A stretch of 64,000 nucleotides of DNA from Glycomyces tritici (GTDB lineage Bacteria > Actinomycetota > Actinomycetes > Mycobacteriales > Micromonosporaceae), in contig NZ_JAUEMJ010000003.1 of NCBI RefSeq assembly GCF_030403505.1, forward strand, positions 1 through 64,000, written 5' to 3'. How positions within the stretch are numbered: position 1 is the stretch's first letter; every line of letters begins with the position of its first letter. This document shows, in pieces, positions 45,928-54,621 of this stretch. Position numbers and translations under genes: made by a program. The notes beneath the pieces were generated by a model. That model saw nothing but the letters and a program-made list of their open reading frames with translations. It ran no database searches and was not told where the DNA came from.

Positions 45928-48552
45928 CTAACAGGCCGGGAGGTCGCCGGTGGAGTTCTTGTCCACGCCGTCGATGTTGATCCAGACGAAAGGAACGTAC
46001 GCATTGGCAGCGTAGTCGATCTTGATCCACTTGTCGGAGTCGTTCTTGCCGGGGTGGTAGTCGTTGTTCCCGTCGCTCTCCTGGCCGCCTCTCGCGACGA
46101 ACTTGCCGGTGGTCCAGCAGTAGGCCTTGTGCCGGTCGCCGGAGTGCGTCTTCCCGATCGAGTCCCCGTTGTTGGTCGCGGCGGAGTAGACGGCGATGCC
46201 GTCGGCGGACCTGCAGTACCTCGTGTCCATGCCCTCGTCGCAGCCGAAGTAGATCTGGCCGTTGACGACTGAGGTGCTCGCGGTGTAGTTGCCGGTGGTG
46301 GCGCTACCAGCCGGGTTGGTGATCTTCACCGTGTAGGTGTGCTCGGTCGAGGCCTTCAGTCCGTTCTGGGTGAGGCTGTCGCACGAACCTTCCGTGACGG
46401 GCGTCTGGCCGTCGCGGAGCAGCTGGCAGGTCGCTTCGCCGCCGCCGTCATCGGAGGTCAGGTTCAGGGTGATCGAGTCCGCGGTCGCCGAGTGGCCGCT
46501 GATCTGAACGGTCGGCTCGCTCATCGTGTTCGAGGTGGTCTCGGCGGGCGCGGACTCGCCGGCCTCGTTCACCGCGACGACCGAGACCGGCACCGTGGCG
46601 CCGTTCTCGATGCCCGAAACCCGGGCAGTCGTAGTGTTCCCGGCGACCGAGACGGTCTGGGCGCCGGCCCTGACGATGTACTCGGTGATGTCGCGGCCGT
46701 TGTTGGACGGCTGCTGCCAGGTCACGTCGATCGATCCGGCCGCATCGCTCGCGGTCTCTGCGAGGAGGCTGCTCGGCGCGTCGGGCACGTTGAACGGCGT
46801 CACCGAGTTCGACGGCGCCGAAGGCGACGAGGCCGCGGCTCCGGCGAGGGTCGTCACCTGGAACACGTACTGGGTGCCGTAGTCGAGCCCACCCCCTTCG
46901 GGAACGGTGAAGGAGGTCGAGTCGGACTGGCCGACCACGACCTGCGTCCCGGAGGCGATGGCCTCGACCTGGTAGCCGCTGACGTCGTTGCCCTGGCCGT
47001 TGGCCTCGTCCCATTTCACGGTGACGGTGCCGTCCTTGTTGGCGGTTGCCTCGACACTGCCGACCGGGTCGGGCACGTCGGCCGAGGGCGTGATCGTCGG
47101 CGAAGTGGCGCTGTCGCCCTGGCCCTCGGCGTTGTGGGCGGTCACGGTGAAGGTGTAGGGCGTGCCGTTGGTGAGGTCGCCGATCTCCAGGACCCGCTGG
47201 TCCGGGGCGATCTCCCAGGTCTCGCCAGCGCCTTCGATCGTGTACTTGGTGAGCGCGGAGCCGTTGTTCGGCGCGGCGTCCCAAGAGAGGTTGATGAGGC
47301 CGTCGCCGACCGTGCCGCGGAGGTTGGTGACCGCGCCGGGCGGGCCGATCTGGGGAGCGGACTCCTCGTCGCCCTCCTCGTCGCCTTCGTCGCCCGTCGC
47401 TTCCTCGTCCTCGGGCGGGGCGTTGCCGCCGAGGATGTCGTCGCGGTCCTTCTCGGCCTGCCGGGCGTTCCCGTCCGAGGACACGACCACGGCCGCGTTC
47501 GTGTTCACCGCGTTCGCGAACAGCGTGTCACCGGTGTGGTACATCTCCACCGGGCCGCCGCCCGCGTCGATCTCGATCCGGTCCAGCTCCTTGCCGTCCA
47601 GGTCGTACACCCACACGAGGCCCGAGGACCCGTCCGGCACATAGATCCGCTGATGGAACTCCACCGAAGCGCCCAGCAGGTTCGACGGGGCCGCCGCGAT
47701 CGAGAAGTGCTTCGACTCCTCATCGTTCACCGTGATCACCGACGGCGGGTCCGTGACCGTGACCGAGGCGATCGTGCCCGGGCTGGTGTCCGCCGTCTCG
47801 GCCGGTCCGACCAGTTCGACATCGGTCACCGACTTGCGCCCATCCGAGCGCAGCGTCGTCATCTGCTTCGCCGTCGAGTTCAACACCGCCACACCGTCAC
47901 CGAGCACGGTGAGCGCCAGCTCCTGACGCGGCTCGGCCACGACCTCGGTCGCCACCGTCTTCGCGCCCTGGTCCTTCGGCTCGATCTGCACGATCGTGCC
48001 CTCGCGCGGCACGCCGACCCACAACTTCCCCGACTTGTCGAACGCACCGCCGGTGAGCCCGGCCGGGAACTGCAGCGGATCACCGATCGCCGTAAGGCTG
48101 CTCGGATCCACCTGGTTCACCAGGCCCTGCGTCTGGTCGATGATGAACGCACCCTCATCGGCCAGCGCCAGGCGCACGCCCTCGCCGGGGGCCGTCTCGG
48201 CCGAGCCGGTCAGTTCGAGGGTGGAGAGGTCGATCGCGGAGACCTTGCCGGACGCGATCTCCCGCAGGAGGAGGTGTGAGTCGGTCTGGACGATCTGCAC
48301 TTCGTTGCCGGCCGCGTCGGTGAGGGGGAAGCGGACGTCGGTGGCGGCGGTGAGGCCGTTGACCCGGGCGATCTCGCCGGCCGGGGTCGTCCACAGCCAC
48401 AGGCTCTCATCCTCCAACTCGCTGTCGCGGCTGAACGCACCCGTGCCGAGCAGGGTCGCGACCAGCGCGCCCACCAGCACCACCGGCAGGCCTATCGCGA
48501 TGAGCAGGCCCTTGACATTGAGGCGTCGGGCATCGACGTTGCGAATGGTCAT
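45928..48552 (-). CDS. Membrane-anchored fibronectin type III protein
   Basis: 874 residues. N-terminal anchor helix (about 14-36), a beta-propeller-like region (45-370) with repeating short strands, an acidic linker (EEATGDEGDEEGDEES), then three FN3 domains (about 405-495, 498-590, 592-682), each with SW/KWDE strands and YxxxA endings, a fourth Ig-like unit (685-775) and a C-terminal Cys-rich SH3-like domain ending WINIDGVDKNSTGDLPAC. It is the first gene of the FN3-MoxR-DUF58-TgpA operon. Related operons are common in actinobacteria; the role of the secreted part is unknown, perhaps cell-wall binding. Confidence 0.87.
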   Translation of the reverse strand: MTIRNVDARRLNVKGLLIAIGLPVVLVGALVATLLGTGAFSRDSELEDESLWLWTTPAGEIARVNGLTAATDVRFPLTDAAGNEVQIVQTDSHLLLREIASGKVSAIDLSTLELTGSAETAPGEGVRLALADEGAFIIDQTQGLVNQVDPSSLTAIGDPLQFPAGLTGGAFDKSGKLWVGVPREGTIVQIEPKDQGAKTVATEVVAEPRQELALTVLGDGVAVLNSTAKQMTTLRSDGRKSVTDVELVGPAETADTSPGTIASVTVTDPPSVITVNDEESKHFSIAAAPSNLLGASVEFHQRIYVPDGSSGLVWVYDLDGKELDRIEIDAGGGPVEMYHTGDTLFANAVNTNAAVVVSSDGNARQAEKDRDDILGGNAPPEDEEATGDEGDEEGDEESAPQIGPPGAVTNLRGTVGDGLINLSWDAAPNNGSALTKYTIEGAGETWEIAPDQRVLEIGDLTNGTPYTFTVTAHNAEGQGDSATSPTITPSADVPDPVGSVEATANKDGTVTVKWDEANGQGNDVSGYQVEAIASGTQVVVGQSDSTSFTVPEGGGLDYGTQYVFQVTTLAGAAASSPSAPSNSVTPFNVPDAPSSLLAETASDAAGSIDVTWQQPSNNGRDITEYIVRAGAQTVSVAGNTTTARVSGIENGATVPVSVVAVNEAGESAPAETTSNTMSEPTVQISGHSATADSITLNLTSDDGGGEATCQLLRDGQTPVTEGSCDSLTQNGLKASTEHTYTVKITNPAGSATTGNYTASTSVVNGQIYFGCDEGMDTRYCRSADGIAVYSAATNNGDSIGKTHSGDRHKAYCWTTGKFVARGGQESDGNNDYHPGKNDSDKWIKIDYAANAYVPFVWINIDGVDKNSTGDLPAC

Positions 48553-48888
48553 AAGGGGGAAATCCTCTGCGGGGTCAGCTATGCCGGTTGTTCGGGGCGC
48601 GAGCGCCAGAAGGGCCCCTGGTGGTGCCTCGGGGGCGGCACACGAATCCGAGCCTAATTCGTCAGCGCAACTAGGACTAGGCTGCCATTGTCACAAGACG
48701 GTATCGGTCCGGGGTGGGCCAAAGTGGCCTGAGCGGGTCACGTTACCGATGCGTACGGCCAGTGCAAATGGTGTCCTGAGAACACAAAGCGGCGGTGCGT
48801 TGTACGCACCGCCTTGGTCGTCTGCCTGCCTGTTCTCGTTCGGCGACGTTCTGGACGCCGCCGATTGCCGTCTTCGCATGGGTCTTCG
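48553..48888. promoter_or_regulatory. Intergenic region upstream of the FN3 operon
   Basis: 336 nt that holds the promoter of the FN3 operon and, at 48791-48813, the terminator of the next gene. No RNA gene or clear operator. Confidence 0.4.
48791..48813 (-). terminator. Terminator of the BioD-like gene
   Basis: Perfect 10-bp stem GGCGGTGCGT/ACGCACCGCC with a TGT loop; the minus strand continues GCTTTGTG. It lies about 75 nt beyond the stop. Confidence 0.6.
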
Positions 48889-49980
48889 CTAGGCGGCCTC
48901 GCCGAGCTCGAGGACGCCGGCGCGGCGGGCGCGGGCGACGCCGGCGAGCGCCAGGATCTCCTGGGCCACGTGCGCCTCGGCGAGGTCGCCGGGGGTGTAG
49001 ACCGGGGCGTCCATGCCCGCCATGGCCTCGCGGATCGCGAGCTGGGACTGGGTGAGCTTGCCGGAGGCGGCGATCACCGGGAGGCCCAGGCTCCGCAGGT
49101 GCATCGCGCCGTAGCGGGCTCCGGCGGCGTCGGCCGCGGCGAGGACCACGCCGTCGACGAGTTCGCGCACGAGCGGGTGCTCGAGGAGCGCGGAGGTTTC
49201 GGACTGGAGGATGCCGTCGGCGATCTCCATGACCACGGCGTCGACGTCGTGCGCGGCGGCGTGGTGGTAGAGCGTCTGGGCGAGTTCGGCGAGTTCGGGC
49301 ACCGGGATGCCCGCGGTGGTCGGGTAGCCGCCGTCGGTGAAGTCGGCGGCGACGACCGCGCCGGAGTCGCGGAACATCCAGGGGTCGCCTCCGGCGCCGG
49401 TGCCGGTGATCTTGATGCCGGCGACGCGGCGGCCGCCGCGCGACAGGCCGCGGATCACGCTGGCGGCGGTGGTGGACTTCCCGGCGTTCATGGAGGTGCC
49501 GACGACGCACACCACGGGCGGGTGGTCGCCGAGGCCGAACGGGGCGAGGACGTTGTAGCGCCGCAGGTCGATCGGCACGCCTTCGCGGTCGGCGAGGATG
49601 CCGAGCGGCTCCAGACGGGTGGGCGGGCGCATGTCGCCGTGGCGCGAGAGGACCTCGCCCGCGACGCCGCCGGCGGCGACGAGGTCCACGGAGCTGCCGA
49701 GGACCTCGGGCACGCGGGACTCGTACTGGTCGGGCGCGTAGCGCTCGCCGAAGGCCAGGAGGATCTCGTCCCCGGGGTAGATGGCGGCCTTGCGGCCGTT
49801 GCCGAGCTCGAGCCAGTTGTGGTGGCCGATCGCGTCGACCCGTGCGGCCAGGATGTGGCCGGGTCGGGGCGCGCATCCGTCGACCAGGGTCAGCCCGGGT
49901 GATGTCAGGTCGACATTCCGGACCGCGTAGGCGACTTTGAGCCGCGAAGCGAGCTCAGCGGAGAACTCACGAATGCGCAT
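48889..49980 (-). CDS. P-loop NTPase, BioD/DUF1611-like
   Basis: 363 residues. An N-terminal beta domain (about 1-150) is followed by a P-loop domain with GTSMNAGKSTTA (about 172-183), similar in form to the GTDxxxGKT loop of dethiobiotin synthetase and of DUF1611 proteins. GIKITGTGAGGDPW then gives a Lys and Gly-rich loop, and VMEIADG a Walker-B-like acid. A carboxylate-activating or ligase reaction is plausible but not shown. ATG at 49980 with TGGAG upstream. Monocistronic. Confidence 0.7.
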   Translation of the reverse strand: MRIREFSAELASRLKVAYAVRNVDLTSPGLTLVDGCAPRPGHILAARVDAIGHHNWLELGNGRKAAIYPGDEILLAFGERYAPDQYESRVPEVLGSSVDLVAAGGVAGEVLSRHGDMRPPTRLEPLGILADREGVPIDLRRYNVLAPFGLGDHPPVVCVVGTSMNAGKSTTAASVIRGLSRGGRRVAGIKITGTGAGGDPWMFRDSGAVVAADFTDGGYPTTAGIPVPELAELAQTLYHHAAAHDVDAVVMEIADGILQSETSALLEHPLVRELVDGVVLAAADAAGARYGAMHLRSLGLPVIAASGKLTQSQLAIREAMAGMDAPVYTPGDLAEAHVAQEILALAGVARARRAGVLELGEAA

Positions 49981-50148
49981 GCACACTCCAAAAAGGACAG
50001 AAAGGGTCAGCGGGAGCACCCGCTTGAATGGAAGTACACCGGTGGTGCAGAACGTGACCACGGTGGTTTAGCGCAACGATCGCTGCGCTGTTGATGGACG
50101 AATATTACGGCCTGTGGTCGGGCTTGTAAAGAGTGGATCAGGTAAAAC

Positions 50149-50185
50149 TGCGGCGGCGCCGGAGTGAACCTCCGGCGCCGCCGCA
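50149..50185 (-). terminator. Terminator of the siroheme synthase gene
   Basis: Perfect 16-bp stem (TGCGGCGGCGCCGGAG and complement) with a TGAAC loop; on the minus strand it is followed by GTTTTACC. Strong terminator, 25 nt beyond the stop. Confidence 0.92.
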
Positions 50186-50209
50186 ATTTCAGGGTCTACC
50201 TGCGAGAAC

Positions 50210-51403
50210 TCACAGTTCGCGGGCCCTCCCGGCGACGTCCCCGATGACGATGACGGACGGGTGGTGCGCTTCGGTGACACCGAGGTCGGCGAGCACGCAA
50301 TTGCGGACGGTCTGGTTCTTCGTGGTCGCGTTCTCCACGATGCGCACGGGCGTCTGCGGCGCCCGCCCGCCCTCGATCAGCGCGGCGGCGATCGCGGCGC
50401 GGTTCTTGACGGCCATGAGCAACACGATCGTGCCGTTCCCGGCGCCGAGCGCGGCCCAGTTGACCTTGCTCTGCGGGCCGGGCGGGACGTGGCCGGTGGC
50501 GACGGTGAAGTCGTGCACGACGCCGCGCTCGGTCACGGGGATGCCGGCGGCGGCCGGTCCCGCGATGGAGGAGGAGAGGCCCGGGACGACCTCGACGGGC
50601 ACCCCGGCTTCGAGGCACGCGTCGAGCTCTTCGGCGCCGCGGCCGAAGACGAACCCGTCGCCGCCTTTGAGGCGCACCACGAACTTGCCTTCGAGGGCGC
50701 GCTCGACCATGACGGCGTTGATCTGCTCCTGCGTGGTGTGGCGCCCGTACGGGAGCTTCGCGGCGTCGACGATCTCGACGTCCTCGCCGAGCATGTCGAG
50801 CAGCTCCTGCGGGGCGAGCCGGTCCGAGACGACCACTTCGGCCTGGCGGAGCAGCTCGAGGCCGCGGAGGGTGATGAGGTCGGCGTCGCCCGGGCCCGCG
50901 CCGACGAGGGCCACGCCCGCGGGGCGGGCGGTGCGGCTGCGGGGGGCGTCGATGTCGCCGGTGCGCAGGCCCGCGGCGATCGAGTCACGGATCGAGGCGG
51001 CGCGGCGCGGGTCGCCGGAGGCGGAGACCGCCACGGCGACGCCGTCGAACTCGGTGTGCGCGAGCGTCCAGGCGTCGGAGGCCGCGGCGTCGTCGGCGCG
51101 CACGCACCAGGTGCGGCGGGCCTCGGCCTCGGCGGCGACGGCCGCGTTCACGTCAGGGGCGTCGGTCGCGGCGAGCACGAACCAGGCGTCGTCCCCGTCG
51201 CCCGAGCGCCACTCGCGCCGCTCCCACTGGATCTCGCCGGCGGCGGCGTAGTCGGAGAGCGTGGTGGTGGCCTCAGGGGCGACCAGTAGGACGCGGGCGC
51301 CGGCGGCCAGCAGGCGCGGCACCCGGCGGCCGGCAATGGAACCGCCGCCGACGACGAGCACCGACTTGCCCTGCAGCCGCAGCCCGATCTCGTAGACCGA
51401 CAC
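50210..51403 (-). CDS. cysG: Siroheme synthase: precorrin-2 dehydrogenase / uroporphyrinogen-III C-methyltransferase fusion
   Basis: 397 residues. The N-terminal 150 form the CysG-B part (NAD-binding VVGGGSIAGRR) that oxidises precorrin-2 and may insert iron; the C-terminal 240 form the SAM-dependent methyltransferase (GAGPGDADLIT, VPGLSSSIAGPAAAGIPVT, GDGFVFGRGAEE). Together they make siroheme for sulfite/nitrite reductase. The N-terminal part is shorter than in E. coli CysG (457 residues). GTG at 51403 behind GGAGGAGG. Confidence 0.92.
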   Translation of the reverse strand: MSVYEIGLRLQGKSVLVVGGGSIAGRRVPRLLAAGARVLLVAPEATTTLSDYAAAGEIQWERREWRSGDGDDAWFVLAATDAPDVNAAVAAEAEARRTWCVRADDAAASDAWTLAHTEFDGVAVAVSASGDPRRAASIRDSIAAGLRTGDIDAPRSRTARPAGVALVGAGPGDADLITLRGLELLRQAEVVVSDRLAPQELLDMLGEDVEIVDAAKLPYGRHTTQEQINAVMVERALEGKFVVRLKGGDGFVFGRGAEELDACLEAGVPVEVVPGLSSSIAGPAAAGIPVTERGVVHDFTVATGHVPPGPQSKVNWAALGAGNGTIVLLMAVKNRAAIAAALIEGGRAPQTPVRIVENATTKNQTVRNCVLADLGVTEAHHPSVIVIGDVAGRAREL

Positions 51404-51626
51404 GTGTGCCTCCTCCAGCACTCCCCCGTTAAGACTCGACAAGCGTATGCGCGTTTCGTCGCGAGCATCTAACCGGCGGATTGCGAGCCTGTTACGCGAA
51501 ACCCGCGATGCGCGATTCGGCCAGAGTTATGCGAGCTCGCATTGCGTTCGAGGCGTTCGGGAAAGCGGTGCCGGCCCTCGTGAGTTTTTTCACCTTGGGG
51601 CCCTCCATGTGCCCTAGGCTGGATAT
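51404..51626. promoter_or_regulatory. Divergent promoter region with a 14-bp palindrome
   Basis: 223 nt between the siroheme synthase and PBP genes. Perfect palindrome ATGCGAGCTCGCAT at 51529-51542, about 85 nt before the PBP start; candidate operator. Confidence 0.5.
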
Positions 51627-53798
51627 ATGCGTGATCGACCCCGCCAGCACCGTGTGCCCGGACTGTCCGCACATGGGAGCGACGAACCCGGACCATCCGC
51701 CGAAGGCGTGTACGCGCTGCTGCGCACGAGCCTGCTCGCTGGGCTCGCGATCGCGGCCCTGGTGTTCCCGCTCGCCGCGATGGCCGGCTTGAGCGCGAAA
51801 GCCGGCTTCGACTCGATCGACACGCTCTCCGTGGAGGTCACCGAGACCGACCCGCCGCTGACCTCGTACGTGTACGCGGCCGACGGCGAGACGCTCGTGA
51901 GCCTCTTCTACGACGAGTTCCGCCGCCACGTCCCGCTCGACGAGGTCGCGCCCGTCATGCAGCAGGCCATGGTCTCCGCCGAGGACGCCCGGTTCTACAC
52001 GCACAACGGCGTCGACTACCGGGGCATCGTGCGCGCCATGGTCGCCAACAACTCCTCCGGCGGGGTCGAGCAGGGCGCCTCCACGATCACCATGCAGTAC
52101 GTGCGCGGCGCGCTCCAGCTCAACGCCGAGTCCATCGACGAGGTCATCGAGGCCACCGAGCAGACCGCCACCCGCAAGCTCCGTGAGGCCCGCCTCGCGA
52201 TGGCCGTCGAGGAGCAGCTCACCAAGGACGAGATCCTCGAGCGCTACCTCAACCAGGCGTACTTCGGGCACAACGCGTACGGGATCTTCGCCGCCGCCCA
52301 GGTCTACTTCTCCAAGCACCCGTCCGAACTGAACCTCCAGGAGTCGGCGACGCTCGCCGGGCTCGTGCAGGCCCCCTCGGCGTACGACCCGATCACCTCC
52401 GACCAGTCGAGGGCGCTGGAGCGCCGCAACTGGGTGCTCGACCGGATGGTCGACATCGACTACCTCTCGCGGGGCGACGCCTCAGAGGTGCGCGGCCTGC
52501 CGATCGAGCTGGCGGTCTCGGACCCGCCGAACTCGTGCATCGGCATCCAGGGCACGCCGACCGAGTTCGGGTTCTTCTGCGACTACTTCCGCCGCTGGTG
52601 GCGGGAGCAGGACGCCTTCGGGGCGACCCCGGCCGAGCGCGAGCGCGAGCTGCGCCAGGGCGGGTACACGATCATCACCACGCTCGACCCCGAGCTGCAG
52701 AAGACGGCGAACAAGCACGTCAACAGCGCCAAGGGCCAGGAGTCGAGGCTCGCGCACGGCGCGGTGGTGATGGAGCCGGGCACGGGCCGGATCAAGGCGA
52801 TGGGCCTGAACCGGACCTTCTCGTACGACCAGAAGCACAACGGCCCGCACTCGAACCCGTCCTTCGACCGCAAGGGCAACTACCCGAACACCGTGAACCC
52901 GGTGCTCGGCGGCGGCGCGGAGGGCGGCTACCAGGCCGGTTCGACGTTCAAGGTCTTCACGATGCTCGCGGCGCTCGACGCGGGCTACCCGCTGGACTAC
53001 AACATCAACTCCCCCAACCGGGTGGCGACGAGCTTCGTCTCGGCGACCACGGCGTGCGGCGGCAGGTGGTGCCCGAAGAACGGCTCGGCCGCGATGGCGG
53101 GCACCCGCGACATGTGGTCCGGGTTCGGGATGTCGGTGAACACGTACTTCGCGCAGCTCATCGACCGGGTGGGAGCGGACAAGGCCGTGGAGATGGCCGA
53201 GCGGATGGGCCTGCAGTGGCGTTCCGAGGGCGACGCGTACTACGCCTCGGAGGAGCGGCGCTCGGGCTGGGGGCCGTTCACCCTGGGCGTCTCGGACGTG
53301 CAGCCGATCGAGATGACGAACGTCTTCAACACGCTCGCCGCCGAGGGGCTCTACTGCGAGCCGATACCGGCGATGCGCATCATCGACCCCCACGGCAAGG
53401 AACTCGACGCGGCCACGCCGCGCTGCCACCAGGAGCTGGACGCGGACGTGGCGCGGGCCGCGACCGACGCCGGCCGGTGCGTCACCGAGACCGAGCGCAA
53501 GGGCGCGCAGTGCGGGCCCTGGGGCACCTCGCGGGTCGTGGGCGAACTGGCCGGGAGGCCCGTGGCGGGCAAGTCCGGTACGACGGACGGCGACCGGGCC
53601 TCGTGGTTCCTGGGCTACACGCCGCAGTTGACGGTGGGGGCGTTCATGGCCGACCCGGACTACATCTTCAACCCGGTGGGCAAGTCGAACACGACCAAGT
53701 CGAAGGAGACGGCGGGGAAGATCTTCAGGGACGCCTTGAAGGGCGTGGAGGAGGTCAAGTTCAAACCCCCGTCACACGACATCATGTACGGGGATTGA
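51627..53798 (+). CDS. Bifunctional penicillin-binding protein (class A)
   Basis: Polymerises lipid II and cross-links peptidoglycan. 723 residues: membrane helix near 35-55, GT51 domain with EDARFYTHNGVD (catalytic Glu), GASTITMQYVR and the second Glu motif, then the transpeptidase with SxxK GSTFK (active-site Ser), SVN as SxN and KSGTTDG as KTG. The C-terminus ends soon after the KTG domain without PASTA repeats. ATG at 51627; weak ribosome site. The 3' end overlaps the convergent SURF1 gene by 17 bp. Confidence 0.93.
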   Translation: MRDRPRQHRVPGLSAHGSDEPGPSAEGVYALLRTSLLAGLAIAALVFPLAAMAGLSAKAGFDSIDTLSVEVTETDPPLTSYVYAADGETLVSLFYDEFRRHVPLDEVAPVMQQAMVSAEDARFYTHNGVDYRGIVRAMVANNSSGGVEQGASTITMQYVRGALQLNAESIDEVIEATEQTATRKLREARLAMAVEEQLTKDEILERYLNQAYFGHNAYGIFAAAQVYFSKHPSELNLQESATLAGLVQAPSAYDPITSDQSRALERRNWVLDRMVDIDYLSRGDASEVRGLPIELAVSDPPNSCIGIQGTPTEFGFFCDYFRRWWREQDAFGATPAERERELRQGGYTIITTLDPELQKTANKHVNSAKGQESRLAHGAVVMEPGTGRIKAMGLNRTFSYDQKHNGPHSNPSFDRKGNYPNTVNPVLGGGAEGGYQAGSTFKVFTMLAALDAGYPLDYNINSPNRVATSFVSATTACGGRWCPKNGSAAMAGTRDMWSGFGMSVNTYFAQLIDRVGADKAVEMAERMGLQWRSEGDAYYASEERRSGWGPFTLGVSDVQPIEMTNVFNTLAAEGLYCEPIPAMRIIDPHGKELDAATPRCHQELDADVARAATDAGRCVTETERKGAQCGPWGTSRVVGELAGRPVAGKSGTTDGDRASWFLGYTPQLTVGAFMADPDYIFNPVGKSNTTKSKETAGKIFRDALKGVEEVKFKPPSHDIMYGD

Positions 53799-54585
53799 CC
53801 GCCTCGGACGACGCAGCGGCCTCCGGCTCACCGCCGGGGGCCGTTGCCGTTGCTTCGGCGTCCTCGGTGTCCATGTCGCGGCGCTCGCGGCGCGCGAGGA
53901 CGACCCACCCGAGGGGGACCATGGCCGCGAACAGCGCCCACTGGACCGCGTACGAGTAGTTCTGCCAGTCCTTGAACGAGGGCGTCTCCAGGGCGGTGAA
54001 GCCCTCGGCCGGCTCGATGTCGGCGATCCACGCCGAGCGCAGCTCGTAGTCCAGGTGCGGGCCGAGCATGTCGATGCTCAGGCGGCGCGATTCGAGGTGC
54101 CCGCCGGTCTCGCTGACGCCGCCGCTGGACTCCTCGTACTCGTAGACGCGGCCGGTGACGGTGACCTCGCCGCTCGGCGCCTCGGGGTAGTCGGGGACGC
54201 TGCCGGTGTTCTCGGAGGGCACGAAGCCGCGGTCGACGAGGATCGCGGTGCCGTCCTCCAGGACGAGCGGCGTGACGATCTCGAAGCCGTTGAGGCTGTT
54301 GTTCGTCTGGGCGCGCAGCACGATCTCGTTCTCGGCGTCGTACACGCCGGTGGCCTCCACGAGGGTCCAGCGCACGTCGTCGTCCAGGCCCTCCCCGGGG
54401 GGCAGGGTCGCGTCGAGCGGTGCGGCCTCGCGGCTGTGCTCGATGACGTCGTTCGCGGCCGCCCGCTCGACCGCGCGGCCCCACTGCCACTGGGAGAGCA
54501 GCACGCACACGACCATCACGACCAGGCCCGCCAGCGTCAGCAGGAGCCAGCGAGGTGCGAGGACGAATCGGTACCGCTGCATCAC
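53782..54585 (-). CDS. SURF1 family protein
   Basis: Assembly factor for cytochrome c oxidase. 267 residues with the SURF1 layout: N-terminal helix (about 12-32), LSQWQWGRAVER, a periplasmic domain with VEATGVYD, ILVDRGFVP and the second helix (WALFAAMVPLGWVVLA, about 222-240), then an acidic tail. No oxidase gene is nearby. The last 17 bp overlap the PBP gene. Confidence 0.9.
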   Translation of the reverse strand: MMQRYRFVLAPRWLLLTLAGLVVMVVCVLLSQWQWGRAVERAAANDVIEHSREAAPLDATLPPGEGLDDDVRWTLVEATGVYDAENEIVLRAQTNNSLNGFEIVTPLVLEDGTAILVDRGFVPSENTGSVPDYPEAPSGEVTVTGRVYEYEESSGGVSETGGHLESRRLSIDMLGPHLDYELRSAWIADIEPAEGFTALETPSFKDWQNYSYAVQWALFAAMVPLGWVVLARRERRDMDTEDAEATATAPGGEPEAAASSEAVNPRT

Positions 54586-54621
54586 GCCGCCGAGTCTAGA
54601 CCCGCTCTACACTTGCGCCTC

